Of a DNA stretch of 55,607 nt, positions 35,614-45,048 are shown one piece after another. The position numbers and the translations under genes are program-made. The notes under the pieces are model-generated. The model did no database searches. It was not told the DNA's origin and saw only the letters and a list, made by a program, of their open reading frames with translations. The stretch spans positions 1-55,607 of the forward strand of contig JBEULM010000030.1 of NCBI GenBank assembly GCA_041287335.1. Direction: 5' to 3'. Source of the DNA: Hydrogenobacter sp. (lineage in GTDB: Bacteria; Aquificota; Aquificia; Aquificales; Aquificaceae). Each line of letters opens with the position of its first letter. The first letter of the stretch is position 1.

Positions 35614-37260
35614 TCATGTGGCTTTTAGCTTCATAAAGCCGTATATGAGCATGAAGAGGGTCAGTATGAGAATTGCATAGACTATATACTCCTTTATTAT
35701 GTAAGGTGCAACAAAAAGGACTATAAGGGTTGTCATAAGAAGGAAGCCGAGGGTTATTACACTCATGGCAAGCCTGTTTATATCCTTCCTGAGGTCTTCT
35801 ATGAGCCTTTCCTCACCTGTGTAATCAACGGAAACCCTTACCTCTCCCCTTTCCAAATCTCTCAGGAATTTCTTTGTTTTTGAAACAGCCTGTAGTCCCA
35901 ACTTTGTAGCCATTAGTGTATTTCTTAAAACTTCTCTCTTAGTGAGCATAGGCAGAATCATCTGTCTAAAGCCTCTTTTAACAACAGGCTCAATCTTTTC
36001 AATAAGCCTAAAGTTTGGGTCAAGTTGTATGCCTGTGCCTTCTGCAAGGGCTAAGGTCTTTAAAAGCAGGTAAAGGTCGGAGGGTATCTTCATGCCATAT
36101 TTATAAGAAAGCTTAAGCGTATCATTTACTATCTTTGAAAGCTTAATTTCCCTTATGGGTTGCATAAAGTAGTAGGAAAATAGGATTTCAAGCTCCCTCT
36201 TTAAAAACTGATCGCTTCCCCTCTTTGTCTGCACGCCAAGGTCATAGACCGCATCCATTACAAGGTCCGTATCCCCCTTAACTATGCCATACATTAACTG
36301 GAATAGGTTTAGCCTTCCCATGCTGTCTATGGTTCCCACCATACCATGGTCAAGGAGGGCTATCCTTCCATCTTTCATAACAAGAAGGTTTCCCGGATGC
36401 GGGTCTGCATGGAAAAAGCCATCTCTGAATATCATCTTCAAATACATACCTGTGCCTTTCCTTGCAAGCCTTTTAAGGTCATGTCCCTCCCTTTTAAGCT
36501 CTTCAAGGCTGTTTATCTTTATTCCTCCCACATATTCAAGGCATAAGACTTTCCTTGTCGTATATTCCCAAAAGACCTTTGGTATGTATATGTCAGGGTC
36601 TCCCTTAAAGTTCTTTCTAAAGGTGTCGCAGTTCCTACCTTCCCTTATGTAATCAAGCTCATTTTTTATCGTGTAGGAGAATTCCTCAAAAAGGGATCTT
36701 AAATCCCATCTTCTTCCCAGCTCGCTTCTTGTAACTGTTTCTATCAGTTCTTCAAAAACTTCAAGGTCTTCCATTATCTGTTTTTCCACCTCTGGCTTTT
36801 GAACTTTTAGGACAACCTTCTCCCCACTCTTGAGAATTGCTCTATGCACTTGACCTATAGAGGCTGAAGCTATCGGTGTTTCCTCAAAGTATTCAAAGAG
36901 CTCTTCTACACTTTTACCGAGCTCCTCTTCCATAACCTTTTTTATAGACGCTGTATCGGAGGGTGGCACTCTATCCTGTAGTTTAGAAAGCTCATCAATA
37001 TACTCCTCGGGTAGCAGGTCTGGTCTTACACTTAGTATTTGCCCAAGCTTTATAAAGGTGGGACCAAGCTCTTCAAAGGCAAGCCTTAGATGTTCTTCCG
37101 GTCTGTAAGGTTTTTCTTTTTTTCTGTGTCCAAAAAGACCCCAATGAAAAGGCACAAGGTGTCCAAGCCCAAGCCTGAAAAGTAAAAGCCCAAAGCCGTG
37201 CTTTGCCATAACCTTTGCCATCTGGGCTTTTCTCTTTATATGACCCATAAGAATAAGCAT
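35614..37260 (-). CDS. ubiB: UbiB/ABC1-family atypical kinase-like protein
   Basis: A protein of 548 residues. FIKLGQILSVRPDLLP is the KxGQ motif that blocks protein-kinase activity, then ASIGQVHRA (the alanine-rich loop), KVVLKVQKPEV, FFHADPHPGNLLV and LLDHGMVG (metal site). The end has two membrane segments (FLLMTTLIVLFVAPYII, YAILILTLFMLIYGF). The family supports quinone synthesis as an ATPase. Start could be 37260 or 37248; no ribosome site is clear. This region is poor in GATC compared with the cox genes beside it. Confidence 0.9.
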   Translation of the reverse strand: MLILMGHIKRKAQMAKVMAKHGFGLLLFRLGLGHLVPFHWGLFGHRKKEKPYRPEEHLRLAFEELGPTFIKLGQILSVRPDLLPEEYIDELSKLQDRVPPSDTASIKKVMEEELGKSVEELFEYFEETPIASASIGQVHRAILKSGEKVVLKVQKPEVEKQIMEDLEVFEELIETVTRSELGRRWDLRSLFEEFSYTIKNELDYIREGRNCDTFRKNFKGDPDIYIPKVFWEYTTRKVLCLEYVGGIKINSLEELKREGHDLKRLARKGTGMYLKMIFRDGFFHADPHPGNLLVMKDGRIALLDHGMVGTIDSMGRLNLFQLMYGIVKGDTDLVMDAVYDLGVQTKRGSDQFLKRELEILFSYYFMQPIREIKLSKIVNDTLKLSYKYGMKIPSDLYLLLKTLALAEGTGIQLDPNFRLIEKIEPVVKRGFRQMILPMLTKREVLRNTLMATKLGLQAVSKTKKFLRDLERGEVRVSVDYTGEERLIEDLRKDINRLAMSVITLGFLLMTTLIVLFVAPYIIKEYIVYAILILTLFMLIYGFMKLKAT

Positions 37261-37282
37261 AACGAAAGCCTATGACTTTTGC

Positions 37283-37288
37283 TATAAT
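37283..37288 (+). promoter_or_regulatory. -10 box before sucC
   Basis: TATAAT 26 bases before the sucC ATG, with GGAGGC between. No clear -35 hexamer. Confidence 0.4.
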
Positions 37289-37314
37289 CTTTTGAAACCT
37301 TTTTGGAGGCAGGC

Positions 37315-38472
37315 ATGAAACTGCACGAGCATCAGTCAAAAGAAATTCTAAAAAAGTATGGCCTTCCTGTACCAGAGGGTAGAGTAGCCTTTAGCCTTCA
37401 AGAAGCCTGTCAAGTAGCAGAGGAGCTTGGTGAATTTCCCCTCGTGGTAAAGGCTCAGGTGCATTGTGGAGGTAGAGGAAAGGCTGGTGGTGTAAAGCTT
37501 GTGAAAAACATGGAAGAGCTACAGCAGGCAGTGGAGGGAATGCTGGGAAAGGTTTTAAAGACTTTCCAATGTCCTGATGGAAAGCCTGTAAGTAGAGTAT
37601 GGATAGAGAAGGCAACGAATATTGAAAAGGAGTATTACCTCTCCATAACCCTTGACAGGTCTGTCTCAAAGCCTATCTTGATGGCCTCCGCGGAAGGTGG
37701 TATGGAAATAGAAGAGGTAGCAAAAGAAAAGCCAGAAGCCATAATCATGTTCCACATAGACCCAGCCCTTGGCCTCATGCCTTCTCAGGCAAGGAGAATA
37801 GCCTTCAGACTGGGACTTCCAATAAATGAATTTGTAAAGATAGCTCTGGCTCTCTACAAAGCATATATGGATTTGGATGCAAGCCTTGTGGAGATAAACC
37901 CGCTTGTGCTTACAAAGGAAGGAAATCTCGTGCTTTTAGATGCAAAGGTGGAGCTGGACGACAATGCCCTTATAAGGCACAAGGATCTTGAAGAGCTGGA
38001 AGACCTCACCCAGCTTGACCCTCTTGAGGTAGAAGCAAAACGCTACAACCTTAACTACATAAAACTGGATGGAAACATTGGCTGTATGGTAAATGGTGCG
38101 GGACTTGCCATGACCACCATGGACATAATAAAGCTTGCTGGAGGTAATCCTGCCAACTTCCTTGATGTGGGTGGTGGTGCCAATGTGGAACAAATAGCCA
38201 ATGCCTTTAGAATCCTTATGGCGGATAAAAATGTCAAGGCGGTTTTCATAAATATCTTTGGTGGCATCCTCAGATGCGACAGGCTGGCTCAGGGTCTCAT
38301 AGAGGCGGCAAAGATGGTAGATATAAAGGTACCTGTGGTAGTCAGGATGGAAGGCACGAATGTGGAAGAAGGTAAAAAACTCCTAAAAGAATCAGGTCTT
38401 AACTTCATCACGGCAGAAGATATGTGGGATGGAGCAAAAAAGGCTGTGGAGCTGGCAAGTGTTTTCAAGTAA
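37315..38472 (+). CDS. sucC: Succinyl-CoA synthetase beta subunit
   Basis: From ATG 37315, after TGGAGGC, the product has 385 residues. It starts with [20 protein letters not shown], the ATP-grasp N-terminus; [18 protein letters not shown] binds nucleotide, LVEINPLVL and [13 protein letters not shown] are typical, and [10 protein letters not shown] is near the end. With SucD it makes succinyl-CoA from succinate, a step of the reductive TCA cycle. Aquificaceae also have the related citryl-CoA synthetase, but its subunits are longer, so SucC is preferred. A nuclease gene separates it from sucD. Confidence 0.92.
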   Translation: MKLHEHQSKEILKKYGLPVPEGRVAFSLQEACQVAEELGEFPLVVKAQVHCGGRGKAGGVKLVKNMEELQQAVEGMLGKVLKTFQCPDGKPVSRVWIEKATNIEKEYYLSITLDRSVSKPILMASAEGGMEIEEVAKEKPEAIIMFHIDPALGLMPSQARRIAFRLGLPINEFVKIALALYKAYMDLDASLVEINPLVLTKEGNLVLLDAKVELDDNALIRHKDLEELEDLTQLDPLEVEAKRYNLNYIKLDGNIGCMVNGAGLAMTTMDIIKLAGGNPANFLDVGGGANVEQIANAFRILMADKNVKAVFINIFGGILRCDRLAQGLIEAAKMVDIKVPVVVRMEGTNVEEGKKLLKESGLNFITAEDMWDGAKKAVELASVFK

Positions 38473-38498
38473 TTACGATATGTTTTTGGGAGATGACT

Positions 38499-39422
38499 AT
38501 GCTATCCGTTAATGAAGTTCTTAATCATGTGCTTTCTGCTACTGTAGATAAACCTGAAACGGGAGCGGATAGAAAGCATATAAAATCAACTGTTATAGAA
38601 AAGCTTTTAAAAGAGGGCATCATATCTGAAAGGGATTTACAGGATAGGTTAAAGAGCGGGTATCCACGCATACCAAAAGTTATTGAGTGGGCCATATCAC
38701 ACTTAAATAAAGCTGGGCTTATTGAAAATGTTAGGAGAGGTGTCTATAGAATTACTGATGAGGGGAAAAAGGTATTAGGAGCTGGTATCAAAGTAGATAT
38801 AAATTACCTAAAGGCGAACTATCGTAACTACAAAGAATGGATAGGAGGAAAATCTTCATATAGCGAGGTAAAAGATAGAGGTAAAACTGGTGAGAGTCTA
38901 ATTCTTATTTCTCCTGAAGAAGCTATAGAAGATGCGTATGAAAGACTACAGGATGAGCTGAAACAGAAATTACTTGAAAAGTTAAAAAATATAAGTCCGC
39001 AGAATTTTGAAGGGCTAATACTCAAACTCTTTAGAGAATTGGGCTACGGTGAACCGAAAGAAACTCCTCAAACCCGTGATGATGGGGTAGATGGTATTGT
39101 GAAGTCCGATAAATTAGGTCTTGATGAGATATATATTCAGGCTAAAAGATGGTCTGATAATAAAGTGGGTGCAAGGGTAGTAAACGAATTTATTGGTGTC
39201 CTTACAAGAAAAGGTGCAAGCGTGGGTATTCTTATAACAACTTCTGATTTTACTCCGGATGCATTTAGGACAGTTGAGGAGGCTAAGGCAAGTGGTAAGA
39301 AGATAGTTCTTATTAACGGAGATAAATTGGCAACGCTCATGATAGAGCATAATGTAGGTGTCTATGTTAAAAGTGTCTATGAAATAAAGGACATTGACGA
39401 AAACTTCTTTGAGGAGGATTAA
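38499..39422 (+). CDS. Mrr-family restriction endonuclease-like protein between sucC and sucD
   Basis: From ATG 38499, six bases after GGGAG, the product has 307 residues. Residues 1-95 are a winged-helix domain (Mrr_[18 protein letters not shown], then [13 protein letters not shown]). Residues about 165-290 are the Mrr nuclease: [26 protein letters not shown] with the acidic metal residue and [10 protein letters not shown] (QxK). Mrr attacks modified foreign DNA. The end of the gene (GAGGAGGATTAATG) is both its last codons and the ribosome site of sucD, and its TAA overlaps the sucD ATG. The gene looks more AT-rich than sucC and sucD. Confidence 0.87.
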   Translation: MLSVNEVLNHVLSATVDKPETGADRKHIKSTVIEKLLKEGIISERDLQDRLKSGYPRIPKVIEWAISHLNKAGLIENVRRGVYRITDEGKKVLGAGIKVDINYLKANYRNYKEWIGGKSSYSEVKDRGKTGESLILISPEEAIEDAYERLQDELKQKLLEKLKNISPQNFEGLILKLFRELGYGEPKETPQTRDDGVDGIVKSDKLGLDEIYIQAKRWSDNKVGARVVNEFIGVLTRKGASVGILITTSDFTPDAFRTVEEAKASGKKIVLINGDKLATLMIEHNVGVYVKSVYEIKDIDENFFEED

Positions 39423-40306
39423 TGATGTCCATACTCGTCAACAAAGACACAAGGGTAGTAGTTCAGGGTATAACTGGAAAGGAAGGGTCTTTTCATGCCC
39501 TTCAGTGTAAAGCTTACGGCACTAAGGTAGTAGCAGGAGTCACTCCCGGCAAAGGTGGTCAGAAGGTGGAAGATATACCCGTTTTCAATACGGTGGAAGA
39601 GGCGGTAAAGGAGACAGGTGCTAACTGTTCCCTCATATTCGTCCCTCCAGCCTTTGCAGGAGATGCAATAGTGGAAGCTCTTGATGCAGGCATAGAGCTT
39701 ATTGTTTGCATAACAGAGGGCATACCTGTCAAAGACATGCTTATGGTAAAACACTATATGCTCAAAAATTATCCAAAGGCGAAGCTTATAGGTCCAAACT
39801 GCCCGGGTGTAATAACTCCCGGAGAGGCAAAAGTAGGCATAATGCCTGGACACATCTTTAGACGCGGAAGCATAGGTATCGCCTCAAGGAGCGGAACGCT
39901 CACCTACGAGGCTTCCTTCCAGCTTACTCAGTATGGGCTTGGACAATCTACTGCGGTAGGTATAGGAGGAGACCCAGTGCATGGGCTTTCTCACAAGGAT
40001 GTAATAGCCATGTTTAACGAAGACCCAGAAACGGAAGCCATTCTGATGATTGGTGAGATAGGCGGTACCGCGGAAGAAGAAGCAGCTGAATATATAAAGG
40101 CTCATGTAAGAAAGCCTGTTTTTGCCTATATTGCTGGCATTACCGCACCACCCGGCAGACGTATGGGACACGCAGGAGCCATAATAACAGGAGGTAAAGG
40201 AACAGCACAGGCTAAGATGCAAGCTCTGAGAGAAGCAGGTGTGCATGTCATAGAAAACCCCGCCTTTATCGGGAGTACGGTACAAGAACTTTTGGTAAGA
40301 GGATGA
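39422..40306 (+). CDS. sucD: Succinyl-CoA synthetase alpha subunit
   Basis: A protein of 294 residues (ATG 39422; a second ATG at 39425 gives 293). [15 protein letters not shown] binds Co[19 protein letters not shown] and the phosphohistidine loop [14 protein letters not shown] fit (the histidine in GLSHKD region and [14 protein letters not shown] at the end). It is the partner of SucC. Its ribosome site lies inside the Mrr gene, so the nuclease is translationally coupled to it. Confidence 0.92.
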   Translation: MMSILVNKDTRVVVQGITGKEGSFHALQCKAYGTKVVAGVTPGKGGQKVEDIPVFNTVEEAVKETGANCSLIFVPPAFAGDAIVEALDAGIELIVCITEGIPVKDMLMVKHYMLKNYPKAKLIGPNCPGVITPGEAKVGIMPGHIFRRGSIGIASRSGTLTYEASFQLTQYGLGQSTAVGIGGDPVHGLSHKDVIAMFNEDPETEAILMIGEIGGTAEEEAAEYIKAHVRKPVFAYIAGITAPPGRRMGHAGAIITGGKGTAQAKMQALREAGVHVIENPAFIGSTVQELLVRG

Positions 40307-40379
40307 TTTAGAATATATTGATAACTTAAAGATGTGTTATATTTTAATAGCCTAATACTTTGCTAAGGAGGTAAGTAGT

Positions 40380-40598
40380 ATGGCACTTAGAACTAAGGTT
40401 GATCCTGATACCTGCACTTCCTGTGAGCTTTGTTATGATAGAGTTCCAGAGGTTTACAAAAACAGAGGAGACGGCATAGCCGAGGTGGTAAGCCCCGGAC
40501 CCGACGGCTGGATGCTCGTGCCTGCAGAGCTTGAGCAAGAAGTGAAGGAAGTTACAGATGAATGCCCCAGTGGTTCTATCATAACAGAGGAAGAATGA
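40380..40598 (+). CDS. fdx1: [4Fe-4S] ferredoxin 1
   Basis: A protein of 72 residues with cluster cysteines C12, C15, C18 and C62 (CTSCELC and ECPSGSI). The start MALRTKVDPDTCTSC is very close to Hydrogenobacter thermophilus ferredoxin 1 as I remember it. This acidic single-cluster ferredoxin donates electrons to the 2-oxoglutarate and pyruvate synthases of the reductive TCA cycle. AAGGAGGTAAG is the ribosome site. It overlaps the second ferredoxin by 4 bases (ATGA). Confidence 0.92.
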   Translation: MALRTKVDPDTCTSCELCYDRVPEVYKNRGDGIAEVVSPGPDGWMLVPAELEQEVKEVTDECPSGSIITEEE

Positions 40599-40798
40599 GG
40601 ATCTTAATTGATATAGATACATGTACAGCCTGCAGGCTATGTTATGATACGCTTCCCAAGGTGTTTGCCGATAGAGGTGATGGTATACCATTAGTGTTAC
40701 CTATAAAAAAGGGATATGATGATCATCTTAAATGGGCTGTACGAGAGGTGATGGAAAGCTGTCCTAGTGGTTCTATACAAATGGAAGAAGTTGGATAA
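40595..40798 (+). CDS. fdx2: [4Fe-4S] ferredoxin 2
   Basis: From ATG 40595 the product has 67 residues with C10, C13, C16 and C56 (CTACRLC and SCPSGSI). It is a paralogue of the preceding ferredoxin and differs mainly in the middle (IKKGYDDHLKW). Two tandem ferredoxins of this type with different reductase preferences are known from Hydrogenobacter. A longer start at 40562 lies in the first gene and is rejected. Confidence 0.9.
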   Translation: MRILIDIDTCTACRLCYDTLPKVFADRGDGIPLVLPIKKGYDDHLKWAVREVMESCPSGSIQMEEVG

Positions 40799-41549
40799 GA
40801 TACTGTTTTTGGGAACAGCAGGAGGCAGAGCAAGTACTTTTAGGCTTCTTAGGAGATCGGGTGGCTTTTTGCTTAACCTATCAGGGAGGTGGATTCACGT
40901 TGATCCTGGTCCGGGAGCTTTTGTTTACCTTCACCAGATGGATTTTGATCCGAGAGATCTTGATCTTGTCGTACTCTCCCATGTACATCTTGATCATTCC
41001 GCTGATGTAAACTCCATCTTAGAGTCCGCAACGGATGGTGGGAAAAGGTATCATACAGCTTTGCTTGCACCGCGCTCTGTCTTTGAGGGAGAAGATAGGA
41101 TACTTTTACCCTATTTGAGAAAAAGGTTAGCCTACGAAGCATTTTTTGAAGAGGGAAAAATTATAAAGTATATGGATGTAAAAGTGAAAGCGGTTATGAA
41201 ACACAGGCATCACAATGCGGAAACTTACGCTTTGCTCTTTAACGATAGAATTCTTTACGTAACGTGCGCACTTTTTGAAGAGAAGATGTTGGAGGTTTAC
41301 CCTAAAAATGTGGATATCATGATCATAAATACCACTCTTTACAGTAAAAGGACGTATATAGAGCATCTTTGTGTAGATGATGCTATTAAACTTATAAATG
41401 GTTTAAAGCCTAAAAGGGCTGTACTCACCCATTTTGGGTACGAATTTTTAAAGCACTATGATCCCCAAGAGGTTGCAAAGCAGGTTAGCATTATCACACA
41501 AGTTGAAACTATCGCTGCTTTTGATGGTATGGAGGTTTACCTTCATTGA
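40791..41549 (+). CDS. MBL-fold metallohydrolase
   Basis: From TTG 40791 the product has 252 residues; a GTG at 40767 would add eight residues inside fdx2. It has ILFLGTAGG, the HxHxDH motif in LSHVHLDHSADV, VKAVMKHRHHNAET with further metal histidines and LTHFGYEFL. It lacks the extra domains of RNase Z or glyoxalase II, although tRNA-processing ElaC-like or phosphodiesterase activity is possible. Overlaps the next gene by 4 bases. Confidence 0.75.
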   Translation: MDKILFLGTAGGRASTFRLLRRSGGFLLNLSGRWIHVDPGPGAFVYLHQMDFDPRDLDLVVLSHVHLDHSADVNSILESATDGGKRYHTALLAPRSVFEGEDRILLPYLRKRLAYEAFFEEGKIIKYMDVKVKAVMKHRHHNAETYALLFNDRILYVTCALFEEKMLEVYPKNVDIMIINTTLYSKRTYIEHLCVDDAIKLINGLKPKRAVLTHFGYEFLKHYDPQEVAKQVSIITQVETIAAFDGMEVYLH

Positions 41550-42022
41550 TAGAGCAGTTTTTTCCAGAACTTAAAAGTTATGCGCAGAACTTTGTTGCAA
41601 GTTACGGTTATACAGCTATATTTCTTATATCCTTTACAGAGTCTCTGATCCAACCCATACCACCTTATCCATTTATTGTGGGTGCACCACTTTTTAAACT
41701 CAGCACTTACATAGCTGGCGCTGTAGCCCTTTTAGGGAATATGCTCGGTGCCTTGGTAGCGTATTACATGGCGAGTTTTCTTGGTGAGGCTTTTGTAAAA
41801 CGTCTTCTTGGTGAGAGAATGTATCTGAAAGGAGAGAGCGTATTTAATAAATATGGATTTTTCGCTGTTTTGATAGGTGAGCCGTATAAACTCGTCTGTT
41901 GGCTTTCTGGTATCTTTAAGATGCCCCTTTTGTCCTTTCTCGTGGCAAGCTTAATAGCGAGAGGGATAAGAATAGGCGCTTTTGTCTTTTTCGGCAATTT
42001 CTTAGAAAAACTTATAAATTAA
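41546..42022 (+). CDS. DedA/VTT-family membrane protein
   Basis: Starts at TTG 41546, overlapping the previous stop; 158 residues. The pattern FTESLIQPIPPYPFIVGAPL, GALVAYYMASFLGEAF and FNKYGFFAVLIGEPYKLVCW, then SGIFKMPLLSF, is that of YqaA/DedA (VTT) proteins with reentrant loops and a conserved acidic or proline region. They act in lipid scrambling and envelope homeostasis. The stop lies one base before the tRNA gene. Confidence 0.8.
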   Translation: MIEQFFPELKSYAQNFVASYGYTAIFLISFTESLIQPIPPYPFIVGAPLFKLSTYIAGAVALLGNMLGALVAYYMASFLGEAFVKRLLGERMYLKGESVFNKYGFFAVLIGEPYKLVCWLSGIFKMPLLSFLVASLIARGIRIGAFVFFGNFLEKLIN

Positions 42023-42094
42023 TGGGCGCGGGAGGACTCGAACCCCCAACCGGGCGGTTATGAGCCGCCCGCTCTGCCATTGAGCTACGCGCCC
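42023..42094 (-). tRNA. tRNA with CAT anticodon: tRNA-Ile2 (lysidine) or elongator tRNA-Met
   Basis: Minus-strand cloverleaf: acceptor GGGCGCG/CGCGCCC, D stem GCTC/GAGC with a short loop, anticodon stem GGCGG/CCGCC with loop CTCATAA (CAT), T stem GGGGG/CCTCC, discriminator A, 72 bases, no encoded CCA. It is not an initiator (G1-C72 pairs). The anticodon arm GGCTCATAACC resembles bacterial tRNA-Ile2, and tilS, which edits that tRNA, is the neighbour; elongator tRNA-Met remains possible. Confidence 0.85.
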
Positions 42095-42139
42095 TTTATC
42101 GTATTAAATTATAAAACATTTGAGGTGAAATATGTCAAG

Positions 42140-43096
42140 ATGAAAAAGTTAGTAACCCGCTCAACACTGCTCAGGAAGGTTATTACACTTCAGAGGCAAA
42201 AAAAACTCATACCTGAAGAAGCTTCTGTGCTTATAGCCTTCTCAGGAGGCATAGATTCCGTGGCTCTAACCTTGGCTATGCTGGAACTCAAGGATTTTTT
42301 TAGACTTAAAAGACTCGCTTTAGCACATATAAATCACGGCATAAGAGAAAATTCAGAAAATGATGAAGAGTTCGCTTTGGAATTCGCCAAAAGAAAGGGC
42401 TTAGAAGTATTTGTTGAGAAATTTAAAGTGAAAGAGATGGCAAAAGATAGCGGTGAGAATCTAGAAGCTTTAGCAAGGGAAGTAAGGTACAGAGCTTTGA
42501 GGGATATAAAAAATAGAAAAGGCTTTGATTTGATAGCTACTGCGCATCACCTTAACGACCTTGTGGAAACCATAATACTTTGGCTTGTAAGGGGAAGCGG
42601 ACTTGATGGGCTTACGGGTTTTGATGAAAAGTTAGATGATATTGTAAGACCGCTTTACTGGGTAACGAAGGAAGAGATAAGGGAATTTGTGATCTCAAGA
42701 AAGGAGTTGTGGGTGGAGGACATTACAAATTACGATGTTAAGTACGCAAGGAACAGAATAAGGCATAGGGTATTGCCAGAACTAAAAAAGATAAATCCTG
42801 ACCTTGAGGCTTCCGTGCTTAGGCTGAGAAACATACTTAAAGAAGAAGAAGACTTTATCAGGGAGCAGTCCCTCAAAGCTTTAGAAAGATGTACAAAAGG
42901 ACAAGCTTTGCGCAGAAGAGTATTAAAATCCCTACACCCTGCTCTTCAAAGGAGGGTGCTTTCTCTATGGCTTGGCGTGAAAGATATGAGGAAGATAGAA
43001 CAAGCCATGCACCTCATAATCAGGGGGGGAAGTATGGATTTAGGTGAAGGCATAAGGCTGAAAGTAGAAGGAGACTACTTATACTTGCAAAGATAG
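42140..43096 (+). CDS. tilS: tRNA(Ile)-lysidine synthetase
   Basis: From ATG 42140 the product has 318 residues, the short form typical of Aquificales. It has the PP-loop AFSGGIDSVAL, HINHGIRENS and the RGSGLDGLTG motif with the conserved glycines. It turns C34 of the CAT-anticodon tRNA-Ile into lysidine so that it reads AUA; AUA codons are very common in this window. The C-terminal domain of E. coli TilS is not present in full. A frame start at 42080 falls in the tRNA gene and is rejected. Confidence 0.93.
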   Translation: MKKLVTRSTLLRKVITLQRQKKLIPEEASVLIAFSGGIDSVALTLAMLELKDFFRLKRLALAHINHGIRENSENDEEFALEFAKRKGLEVFVEKFKVKEMAKDSGENLEALAREVRYRALRDIKNRKGFDLIATAHHLNDLVETIILWLVRGSGLDGLTGFDEKLDDIVRPLYWVTKEEIREFVISRKELWVEDITNYDVKYARNRIRHRVLPELKKINPDLEASVLRLRNILKEEEDFIREQSLKALERCTKGQALRRRVLKSLHPALQRRVLSLWLGVKDMRKIEQAMHLIIRGGSMDLGEGIRLKVEGDYLYLQR

Positions 43097-43136
43097 GAAG
43101 GTTGATTATGTTTAATCCTTATTAGGAGGTTAGCGA

Positions 43137-45017
43137 ATGCAGTGGGCAAAGAATCTTTTTGTCTGGATACTTATACTTGGCTTTATGATACTCGCCTTTA
43201 ACCTCTTTGAAGGGAGTAAAGAGACGGTGGTAAAAACCCCTTTAAATACAGTGCTACAGCTTGCTGATGAAGGTAAGCTCAAGGAAGTAAAAGTCAAGGA
43301 CAACGTCATAGTAGGTGTTACAACCGACGGTCAAAGGATAGAGACTGGTATACCTCAGGGATCAGATATAGTAGGGAAGCTCATAGACAAGGGTGTTAAA
43401 GTTGAGGTTTCTGTCCCTGAACACAACGGATGGTTTGTAAGCTTTTTGGTATCTTGGCTTCCCATTCTCCTCTTTATAGGTATATGGATTTATATGATGA
43501 GGCAGGTAAGCGGAGGGGGGAATCCCAATTCTAGAGCTTTTAGCTTTGGAAAGAGTAGGGCAAAGGTTTACATAGATGAAAAACCTAAGGTGACACTCAA
43601 TCACGTGGCAGGCATGGAGGAAGTTAAAGAAGAAGTAAAAGAGATAATAGAGTATCTTAAAGATCCTGTGAAATTTCAAAGGCTTGGAGGGAGACCTCCT
43701 AAAGGCGTTCTCTTTTATGGTGAACCCGGCGTAGGTAAAACGCTCCTTGCAAAAGCGATAGCAGGTGAAGCCCACGTACCTTTCATATCCGTATCAGGTT
43801 CTGATTTTGTTGAGATGTTTGTAGGGGTCGGGGCTGCAAGGGTGAGGGATCTATTTGATACCGCAAAGAGGCACGCTCCGTGCATCATATTCATAGACGA
43901 GATAGATGCAGTAGGCAGATCCAGAGGGGTCGTGAATCTCGGAGGAGGACATGACGAAAGGGAACAAACACTTAATCAACTCCTTGTAGAGATGGATGGT
44001 TTTGACACATCAGAAGGTATCATAGTCATCGCTGCAACCAACAGACCGGACATACTTGACCCTGCTCTTTTGAGACCGGGAAGGTTTGACAGGCAGGTGT
44101 TCATTCCAAGACCTGATGTAAGAGGTAGATACGAAATACTCAAAGTTCATGCTAAAGACAAAAAGCTCGCTCCGAATGTTGATTTGGAAATAGTTGCAAG
44201 AGCTACTCCGGGTTTTACCGGCGCGGATCTTGAGAATGTACTTAACGAAGCGGCGCTTCTTGCAGCGAGAAAGGGTAAAGACTATGTGGAAATGGAAGAC
44301 ATAGAGGAAGCTATAGACAGGGTAACTATGGGTCTTGAGAGGAAAGGGATGGTCATATCACCCAAGGAGAAGGAAAAGATAGCGTATCATGAGGCAGGTC
44401 ATGCACTTATGAGCCTTATGGTACCAGGGTCAGATGCGCTTCACAAAGTATCCATAATACCAAGAGGTATGGCTCTTGGTGTGACTCAACAGCTCCCTAT
44501 AGATGACAAGCACATGTATGATAAAGAGGACCTTATGGGAAAGATACTCACCCTTATGGGTGGGCGCGCAGCCGAGGAAGTTTTTTACGGGAAGGAGGGT
44601 ATAACTACCGGTGCGGAGAATGATCTTCAGAGGGCAACAGAACTTGCCTACAGGATGGTTTCCATGTGGGGAATGAGTGATAGGGTAGGACCCCTTGCTG
44701 TCAGAAAAACCGTAAATCCCTTCTTAGGGGGCATGACCACATCTGTGGATATAAGCGAGGATTTGAGGAAGGAAATAGATCAGGAAGTGAAGAACATACT
44801 CACTTGGGCATACGAAGAGACAAGAAAAACTATAGAGACGCACAAAGAACCTCTTAAAGCTGTTGTAAAGAAGTTGCTTGAGAAGGAAACCATATCTTGC
44901 GAAGAATTTGTTGAGGTTCTAAAGTTATATGGTGTTGAGATAAAGAATGAGTGCAAAAAGGAAGAGATAAATCTTGATAAAAAGACACAAGAGGAACCCG
45001 TTGGAGGGATGGTGTGA
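43137..45017 (+). CDS. ftsH: ATP-dependent zinc metalloprotease FtsH
   Basis: A protein of 626 residues: membrane segments at about 6-25 and 103-121, AAA+ domain with GEPGVGKT (Walker A), [15 protein letters not shown] (Walker B) and the second region of homology ([19 protein letters not shown]), then the zinc site HEAGH at about 420 and the further acidic residue. It degrades damaged and regulatory membrane proteins. TAGGAGGTT is the ribosome site. The C-terminus is charged ([14 protein letters not shown]). Confidence 0.95.
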   Translation: MQWAKNLFVWILILGFMILAFNLFEGSKETVVKTPLNTVLQLADEGKLKEVKVKDNVIVGVTTDGQRIETGIPQGSDIVGKLIDKGVKVEVSVPEHNGWFVSFLVSWLPILLFIGIWIYMMRQVSGGGNPNSRAFSFGKSRAKVYIDEKPKVTLNHVAGMEEVKEEVKEIIEYLKDPVKFQRLGGRPPKGVLFYGEPGVGKTLLAKAIAGEAHVPFISVSGSDFVEMFVGVGAARVRDLFDTAKRHAPCIIFIDEIDAVGRSRGVVNLGGGHDEREQTLNQLLVEMDGFDTSEGIIVIAATNRPDILDPALLRPGRFDRQVFIPRPDVRGRYEILKVHAKDKKLAPNVDLEIVARATPGFTGADLENVLNEAALLAARKGKDYVEMEDIEEAIDRVTMGLERKGMVISPKEKEKIAYHEAGHALMSLMVPGSDALHKVSIIPRGMALGVTQQLPIDDKHMYDKEDLMGKILTLMGGRAAEEVFYGKEGITTGAENDLQRATELAYRMVSMWGMSDRVGPLAVRKTVNPFLGGMTTSVDISEDLRKEIDQEVKNILTWAYEETRKTIETHKEPLKAVVKKLLEKETISCEEFVEVLKLYGVEIKNECKKEEINLDKKTQEEPVGGMV

Positions 45018-45048
45018 GTGAGAGCAAAAACCGAGAAGGAGGTAAAGT

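Noticed and set aside
38424-38498. Earlier start for the Mrr gene inside sucC
   Set aside because: Would encode residues from sucC DNA in another frame; the ATG at 38499 has a ribosome site.
35542-40306. The GATC-poor blocks as contamination or an assembly join
   Set aside because: Considered, but the genes (SucCD, UbiB, DUF2249 proteins) are of Aquificaceae style and the junctions carry intact regulatory sequence; reads over the borders would settle it.
40316-40329. TTGATAACTTAAAG before fdx1 as a fourth FNR box
   Set aside because: Only the first half matches; the second half is lost.
42080-42139. Earlier start for tilS
   Set aside because: Begins inside the tRNA gene; the later ATG gives the family N-terminus.
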